Below, one piece after another: positions 6,056 through 10,408 of a stretch of DNA of 10,408 nucleotides (positions within the stretch are counted from its first letter, which is position 1; each line of letters starts with the position of its first letter). This DNA is from Coriobacteriia bacterium (GTDB lineage: Bacteria; Actinomycetota; Coriobacteriia; WRKU01), in the NCBI GenBank assembly GCA_009784095.1, contig WRDL01000046.1, positions 1 to 10,408 of the forward strand. The letters are read 5' to 3'. The notes under the pieces were generated by a model. The model was given only the letters and a program-made list of their open reading frames with translations, had not been told where the DNA came from and did no database searches. The position numbers and the translations under genes were made by a program.

Positions 6056-7294
6056 CTATCTCTCGCGTTCCTGCATGACCTCCATCGCGTCATCGGCGGT
6101 CACGACCCCCAACAACACATCATTCTCATCGACGACCGGTATAGCCAGCAGATTGTATTTCGACATCGTCTCAGCCACGGTGTGTTGATCGATCTCAGGG
6201 GTCAACGTGATCAAGTCACGTGTCGCAAAATCGGAAAGCGGCGTCTTGCCTTTATGCACGAGAAGCTTACGAAGCGAGACCGCGCCGGTCAGCCTACGTT
6301 CGTCATCGACCAGATAGAGATAGTAGTGACCTTCACGATCCTCGTCCTCGGCACGAATCGCTTCGATCGCGTCGTTGACGGTCGCGCCTTCAGGTGCTGA
6401 GCTGAACTCGGGCGTCATCAACCCGCCGGCGCTCTCGTTGTGATAACCCAGCAGCGAGCGGATCATCTCGGAGTCCTCGACCCCCATCAGTCGCAGGAGG
6501 CGCTCAGCCTTATCATGATCGAGGTCTTGGATGATATCGGCCGCGTCGTCAGGATCCATCTCGGCGAGCAGGTCGCTCGCGCTGCGTTCCTCGATCGCGT
6601 CGATCACGTCGGACTGCATCTCATCCTCGAGTTCGGAGAGTGTGACAGCCGCAGCCTCCTTGTCGAGATGTTTGAACACGCGACTGCGTTGCTCAGGCGC
6701 GAGCGTCTCGAGGATGTCGGCGACATCGGCTGGGTGGATCTCATTGAGACGTTTGTGGGTGATCGAGAGTTTGAGCTCGGAAAGGTCACGCTCGAGCAGA
6801 TCCATATAGTTCCATGCGATCAGTGATTCCTGCAGGGGGTTTCCGACCAGCTGTGACAGTGAAAGCGCGGCTTTCTCCAGCCACGGCGAGATGCGCCGCA
6901 GACGACCGAGCGTTCCGACCTCGGCGCCGAGCAGACGCAAGGAATGTGTGCTGTCGGAGAGTTTAAGGTCGTTGACCTGGACGACTTTACGCCCCTGTGT
7001 GTCGACGATGTGCTTATTGAGCAGATCGCGCGCCAGCAACAGTTCGGTCGGTGGCAGGTAACTGAACCGCAGCTCGTCGCGCGGTGCGGTCAGGCGGATC
7101 GCCTGACCGTCGAACTGCTCTACGAACGTGGCCCACGGCAGTATGAACGGCGTCTTGTCCGGTCCGATGAAGGCGACCGCGGTCACCCGCGGGAACATCT
7201 CCCCGGTGGTAATTGCCAGGTCGCTCACCGTCCCGATCGATACTCCACGAGCATCGATGACCGGTTTGTTCAGCATTTCTGATAGATACAGCAC
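6056..7294 (-). CDS. Soluble PRC-barrel / MgtE-N / CBS-pair protein, likely Mg2+ sensor
   Basis: This 412-residue protein has no membrane span. Two related PRC-like modules occupy about 1-68 and 86-140: LSEMLNKPVIDARG (4-17) aligns with ARDLLNKHIVDTQG (88-101), suggesting an internal duplication. An MgtE N-terminal superhelical domain follows (about 180-285), with HPADVADILETL (187-198) and MDPDDAADIIQDL (246-258). A CBS pair closes the protein (about 287-345 and 352-410), including ESAGGLMTPEF (287-297) and IPVVDENDVLLGVVTADDAM (385-404). In the MgtE channel this N-domain plus CBS unit binds Mg2+ and gates the pore; here the pore domain is absent. The GTG at 7294 has AAGGAG (7304-7309) nine bases away; an ATG seven bases upstream is out of frame and too close to that site. 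Only 23 bases separate it from the upstream mgtA stop, so an operon and control of that pump are likely. Regulation of MgtA is inference. Confidence 0.88.
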   Translation of the reverse strand: MLYLSEMLNKPVIDARGVSIGTVSDLAITTGEMFPRVTAVAFIGPDKTPFILPWATFVEQFDGQAIRLTAPRDELRFSYLPPTELLLARDLLNKHIVDTQGRKVVQVNDLKLSDSTHSLRLLGAEVGTLGRLRRISPWLEKAALSLSQLVGNPLQESLIAWNYMDLLERDLSELKLSITHKRLNEIHPADVADILETLAPEQRSRVFKHLDKEAAAVTLSELEDEMQSDVIDAIEERSASDLLAEMDPDDAADIIQDLDHDKAERLLRLMGVEDSEMIRSLLGYHNESAGGLMTPEFSSAPEGATVNDAIEAIRAEDEDREGHYYLYLVDDERRLTGAVSLRKLLVHKGKTPLSDFATRDLITLTPEIDQHTVAETMSKYNLLAIPVVDENDVLLGVVTADDAMEVMQERER

Positions 7295-7317
7295 GACTCA
7301 TCGCTCCTTATCGTTGT

Positions 7318-9969
7318 TTACAGCAATCCGCCGTAACGTTTCACAAATAGGGTCTTTATCAGCGTGACCAACAGCATGTAGCACGCGATGATGACGAACA
7401 GGGTCGGGAAGAAGAACCACGGTAGATTCGCCAGTCCGATCGCGTGACCGAGAGGAGTGTAGGGAAGCAGCGTTCCGACCGCGATCCCGAGCATGGTCAT
7501 AAGCGACACATACAGTGAAGCGCGACTTTGCAGGAACGGGATGCGCGGCGTACGGATCATATGGATGACCAGCGTCTGCGTCCACAGCGACTCGACGAAC
7601 CAACCGGTATGAAATATCGCGATGAAGGTGGCTTTCCCGGCGGCCGGCAAAGTGGCCCATGCGCCTCCGGCGACCGCGGGCGCGATGAAGAAGAACAGCG
7701 CAAGATAGGTGGCGATGTCGAACACCGAGCTGGTCGGACCGATCCAGAGCATGAACTTGCCGATAGAGCTCGCATCCCAGTTGCGCGGAACACGCAAGAA
7801 ATCATCGTCGAGATTGTCCCACGGAAGAGCGATACACGACATGTCGTAGATGAGGTTGAGCACCAGGATCTGGATCGGGCGCATCGGCAGGAAGGGAAGG
7901 AACCAACTCGCCGCCAGCACCGAGAACATGTTGCCGAAGTTCGAACTCGCGGTCATCTTGATGTACTTGATGATGTTGCCGTAGGTGCGTCGACCCTCGA
8001 TGACACCGCGCTCGAGCACCATGAGATCCTTCTCGAGCAAGATGATATCAGCCGACTCTTTCGCGATGTCGACGGCGGTATCGACCGAGATACCGACATC
8101 CGACTCTTTCATCGCGGCGGCATCGTTGATGCCGTCTCCCATGAAGCCGACCACATGCCCGATGTTGCGCAGCGCCGCGACGATGCGTACCTTCTGCGCC
8201 GGCGAGAGCTTTGCGAAGACATCGACTTCGTCGACGACCGACTCGAGCTCCTCATCGGTCATATCCTCGATCTCGCTTCCCAACATCAGATCAGAGATAT
8301 CGAGACCGACCTGTTTGCACACCGCACGCGTCACGGCGTCGTTATCGCCGGTCAGGATCTTGACTGCGACACCATACTCGTTAAGTGCGATGATCGCCTC
8401 AGCGGTGCTCTCCTTGGGTGGGTCGAGGAACGCAAGATAGCCGATGAGCACCATGTCGGACTCGTCTTCGACCGAGAAGGCACCCGCCGGCGACGGGTTG
8501 GTCTTTTGGGCGATACCGAGTACGCGCAGACCATCCTCGTTGTATTCGTATACGCGCTCCATGACCTGCTTTTTGAGCTCATCGGTGATGGGTAGGACCT
8601 CCCCGCCCTCCTCGACATAGGAGCACACACTGAGCATCTCCTCGATCGCTCCCTTGGTGATCAGCTGCGTTTTTCCGTTTCGGTCAGCTACCACCACACT
8701 CATACGACGACGATTGAAATCGAAGGGGATCTCGTCGACCTTTCGATAGTTCTCCCACAGATGGGTCATGCCTTCATCATCAGCATGTGCGATGATCGCG
8801 ACGTCCATCAGGTTCTTCAGACCGGTCTGGTGATAGCTGTTCAAGAACGCGTGACGGAGCACGCGGTCGTCCTCTTTGCCATCGGTATCCAGATAGTATT
8901 CGAGGATGATCTTGTCCTGGGTGATCGTCCCGGTCTTATCGGTACAGAGCACATCCATCGCGCCGAAGCTCTGAATGGAGTTGAGTCGCTTGGTGATGAC
9001 CTTCTCCTTGGACATGGAGACCGCGCCTTTGGCGAGGTTGGTCGAGACGATCATCGGCAGCATCTCGGGGGTCAGACCGACTGCGACCGACAGTGCAAAC
9101 AGGAATGCCTCCATCCAGTCCCCACGGCGTAGTCCGTTGACCAGGAAGACGAACGGTACCATGACCGCCATGAAACGGATGAGAAGCCAGGAGACGCTGT
9201 TGACGCCGGCCTCGAAGTTCGAGGTGTCCGTTGCCTCGGTCACCTCTTGCGCGATCGAGCCGAACATCGTCTGATCCCCGATCGCGACCACGAGAGCGGT
9301 CGCCGAACCACTCACGACGTTGGTACCCATGAACGCCATGTTCGAATGATCGAGTATATTGGCTGAATCCACGGTGGAGTGCGCCGCGAACTTCTCGACA
9401 GGTTCACTTTCGCCGGTCAGTGCCGACTGACTGACGAACAAGTCCTTTGCGGTCAAAAGACGTACATCGGCCGGTATCATGTCACCGGCTGCGAGGACGA
9501 CGATATCGCCGACGACCAGCTCGTCTATCGGTACCTCGATGATCCCTGCCGGATAGCGTTTGACCGCGATCGTCGTCTCGACCATCTCTGAGAGACGTTC
9601 GGCCTCGTTGCCGGATTTTGTCTCTTGGACAAAACGGAGCACCCCGCTGATCGTGACCATGGAGACCACGATGAGGAATGCGATCCAGCTGCGCTCACCG
9701 GGTGCTGCCATGATGACATCGGTGAACAGCGAGATGATCGCGAGGATGAACAGTACTATCGTGAAGGGATTGATGAACGATTCAAAGAGGCGCATGGCAA
9801 GGGACGGTCCACCATCATGGGCGATGATGTTCTCACCGTACTTCTCGCGCATCAACTCGACCAGCTCATCATGGTAGCCATCGACATTGGTCGAATAGGT
9901 AACGTACAACTCCTCATGAGTCGCGGTAGCCGCATCGAGTAAGCGCTGTTTGGTCTGCTCCGTTGCCAC
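7318..9969 (-). CDS. mgtA: Mg2+-importing P-type ATPase (type IIIB, MgtA/MgtB-like)
   Basis: This 883-residue pump is full length for the MgtA/MgtB family, which brings Mg2+ into the cytoplasm using ATP. All the catalytic parts are present: TGES (185-188) of the actuator domain, PEMLP (301-305) in the fourth membrane helix, DKTGT (344-348) with the phosphorylated Asp344, KGA (439-441) of the nucleotide domain, TGDND (540-544), and GDGIND (611-616). NLIYDMSCIALPWDN (705-719) in the sixth membrane helix matches the MgtA group and not Ca2+ or K+ pumps. Further hydrophobic helices run to the C terminus. The GTG at 9969 has AAAGGA (9976-9981) at a spacing of six. The soluble PRC/MgtE-N/CBS gene follows after 23 bases; a HAD phosphatase gene is divergent upstream. 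No long Mg2+ riboswitch fits in the 140-base upstream region. Assignment is confident; the ion is inferred from family motifs. Confidence 0.95.
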   Translation of the reverse strand: MATEQTKQRLLDAATATHEELYVTYSTNVDGYHDELVELMREKYGENIIAHDGGPSLAMRLFESFINPFTIVLFILAIISLFTDVIMAAPGERSWIAFLIVVSMVTISGVLRFVQETKSGNEAERLSEMVETTIAVKRYPAGIIEVPIDELVVGDIVVLAAGDMIPADVRLLTAKDLFVSQSALTGESEPVEKFAAHSTVDSANILDHSNMAFMGTNVVSGSATALVVAIGDQTMFGSIAQEVTEATDTSNFEAGVNSVSWLLIRFMAVMVPFVFLVNGLRRGDWMEAFLFALSVAVGLTPEMLPMIVSTNLAKGAVSMSKEKVITKRLNSIQSFGAMDVLCTDKTGTITQDKIILEYYLDTDGKEDDRVLRHAFLNSYHQTGLKNLMDVAIIAHADDEGMTHLWENYRKVDEIPFDFNRRRMSVVVADRNGKTQLITKGAIEEMLSVCSYVEEGGEVLPITDELKKQVMERVYEYNEDGLRVLGIAQKTNPSPAGAFSVEDESDMVLIGYLAFLDPPKESTAEAIIALNEYGVAVKILTGDNDAVTRAVCKQVGLDISDLMLGSEIEDMTDEELESVVDEVDVFAKLSPAQKVRIVAALRNIGHVVGFMGDGINDAAAMKESDVGISVDTAVDIAKESADIILLEKDLMVLERGVIEGRRTYGNIIKYIKMTASSNFGNMFSVLAASWFLPFLPMRPIQILVLNLIYDMSCIALPWDNLDDDFLRVPRNWDASSIGKFMLWIGPTSSVFDIATYLALFFFIAPAVAGGAWATLPAAGKATFIAIFHTGWFVESLWTQTLVIHMIRTPRIPFLQSRASLYVSLMTMLGIAVGTLLPYTPLGHAIGLANLPWFFFPTLFVIIACYMLLVTLIKTLFVKRYGGLL

Positions 9970-10003
9970 AACCTATCCTTTGTTTTCGGCATACCTACCA
10001 CCG

Positions 10004-10024
10004 GTACACGTGTTTTTCGTGCAC
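10004..10024 (-). promoter_or_regulatory. Hairpin or dyad between mgtA and the HAD gene
   Basis: On the minus strand GTGCACG, a 7-base A-rich loop, and CGTGTAC can form a 7-bp stem with one G-U pair, ending about 35 bases before the mgtA start. The same stretch contains a perfect 8-bp palindrome, ACACGTGT (10006-10013). A TACAAT box (minus strand, 10041-10046) could be the mgtA -10, which would place the hairpin inside the leader, but no good -35 accompanies it. It may equally be a regulator-binding dyad serving either divergent gene. No clear promoter for the HAD gene could be chosen. Confidence 0.35.
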
Positions 10025-10109
10025 TCGCATAAGCGTGTTCATTGTATCGCAAGAGGTATGGTAACTTGTTAGGGAGACGTAAGAACAAGCGATAGATAGA
10101 GGAAGGGTC

Positions 10110-10408
10110 ATGCAACCTTTGATCAACGACAGAGAAGACCTTATCGAGCTGGTGCGCGGCGTCAAGGTCGTCTACACCGATCTTGATGGGACGATGCTGG
10201 GACGAGGAGGCACTCTCCTGGTCGACGGGACGGGAAACCCGTCGACGCGCACCGCCGAGGCGGTCGTAGCACTGACCAAAGCCGGGATCCCGATCGTTCC
10301 GGTCACCGGACGTTCTGATTTTCAGCTGGTCGAGATCGTGCGTATGTGCGGGCTCGATGATTTCATCGGTGAGAGTGGCGCGGTCCTGTCGTGGTGGACC
10401 GGATCAGA
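10110..10408 (+). CDS. HAD-superfamily phosphatase (Cof/IIB-like), 3'-truncated by window end
   Basis: The first 99 codons are present and the gene continues past the right edge. The HAD motif I, DLDGT (24-28), with nucleophile Asp24 and acid/base Asp26, follows a hydrophobic strand (VKVVYT, 18-23). TGRS (66-69) is motif II with Thr66, and GESGAVL (87-93) is the usual next strand of Cof-type (subfamily IIB) phosphatases that act on sugar phosphates or similar small substrates. The remaining motifs (Lys, and the acidic GDG/ND loop) and the cap domain lie outside the window, so substrate and exact subfamily cannot be given. The ATG at 10110 has AGAGGA (10098-10103) six bases upstream. The gene is transcribed away from mgtA across a 140-base gap. 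Confidence 0.88.
   Translation, partial: MQPLINDREDLIELVRGVKVVYTDLDGTMLGRGGTLLVDGTGNPSTRTAEAVVALTKAGIPIVPVTGRSDFQLVEIVRMCGLDDFIGESGAVLSWWTGS

Noticed and set aside
7295..7301. ATG at 7301 as the start of the PRC/MgtE-N/CBS protein
   Set aside because: It is in a different frame and only two bases from the AAGGAG site; the GTG at 7294 is in frame with a proper nine-base spacing.
7528..8595. A 355-codon plus-strand open frame
   Set aside because: It is antisense inside mgtA, extremely rich in Asp, Arg and His, with no family match I can recognise; the opposite strand carries intact P-type ATPase motifs.
9970..10109. An M-box (ykoK) Mg2+ riboswitch upstream of mgtA
   Set aside because: The gap is 140 bases, shared with a divergent gene, and contains only a small 7-bp hairpin; an M-box needs a longer, multi-helix structure.

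Overview
The window looks like chromosome from a Gram-positive bacterium of moderately high GC, most likely an actinomycete relative such as the Coriobacteriia. The reasons are frequent GTG starts with good Shine-Dalgarno sites, a YtxH-type protein, a secreted Cys-rich 3D-domain protein, and a soluble protein joining PRC-barrel, MgtE-N and CBS domains. The taxonomic call is inference. No RNA gene, CRISPR array, insertion sequence or phage gene was found.

Layout. Bases 1-160 are AT-richer and unassigned. A leftward three-gene operon follows (3530 to 161): an EamA/DMT transporter, a CNNM/CorC-type membrane protein with CBS domains whose start overlaps the EamA stop by one base, and a membrane-anchored PstS-like phosphate-binding protein without the rest of a Pst transporter. 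A divergent intergenic region (3531-3667) carries a strong rightward promoter for a secreted 3D-domain protein (3668-4426). A second rightward group (4567-5983) encodes a YtxH-like membrane protein, a 63-residue single-span protein whose GTG directly abuts the preceding stop, and a double PRC-barrel protein. Facing it is a leftward pair (9969 to 6056): an MgtA-type Mg2+ P-type ATPase and, 23 bases after it, a soluble protein with tandem PRC-like modules, an MgtE-N domain and a CBS pair. A HAD-family phosphatase gene starts divergently at 10110 and runs off the right edge.

Functional reading. Magnesium is the likely theme. The window holds an Mg2+ importer, a detached MgtE-style sensor domain encoded with it, and a CNNM/CorC protein from a family linked to Mg2+ efflux. 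The most interesting point is that the sensor half of the MgtE channel, without its pore, is encoded beside an unrelated Mg2+ pump. This suggests post-translational control of the pump by cytosolic Mg2+, which is inference. PRC-barrel modules occur in both converging operons, so the two groups may share a membrane-associated assembly.
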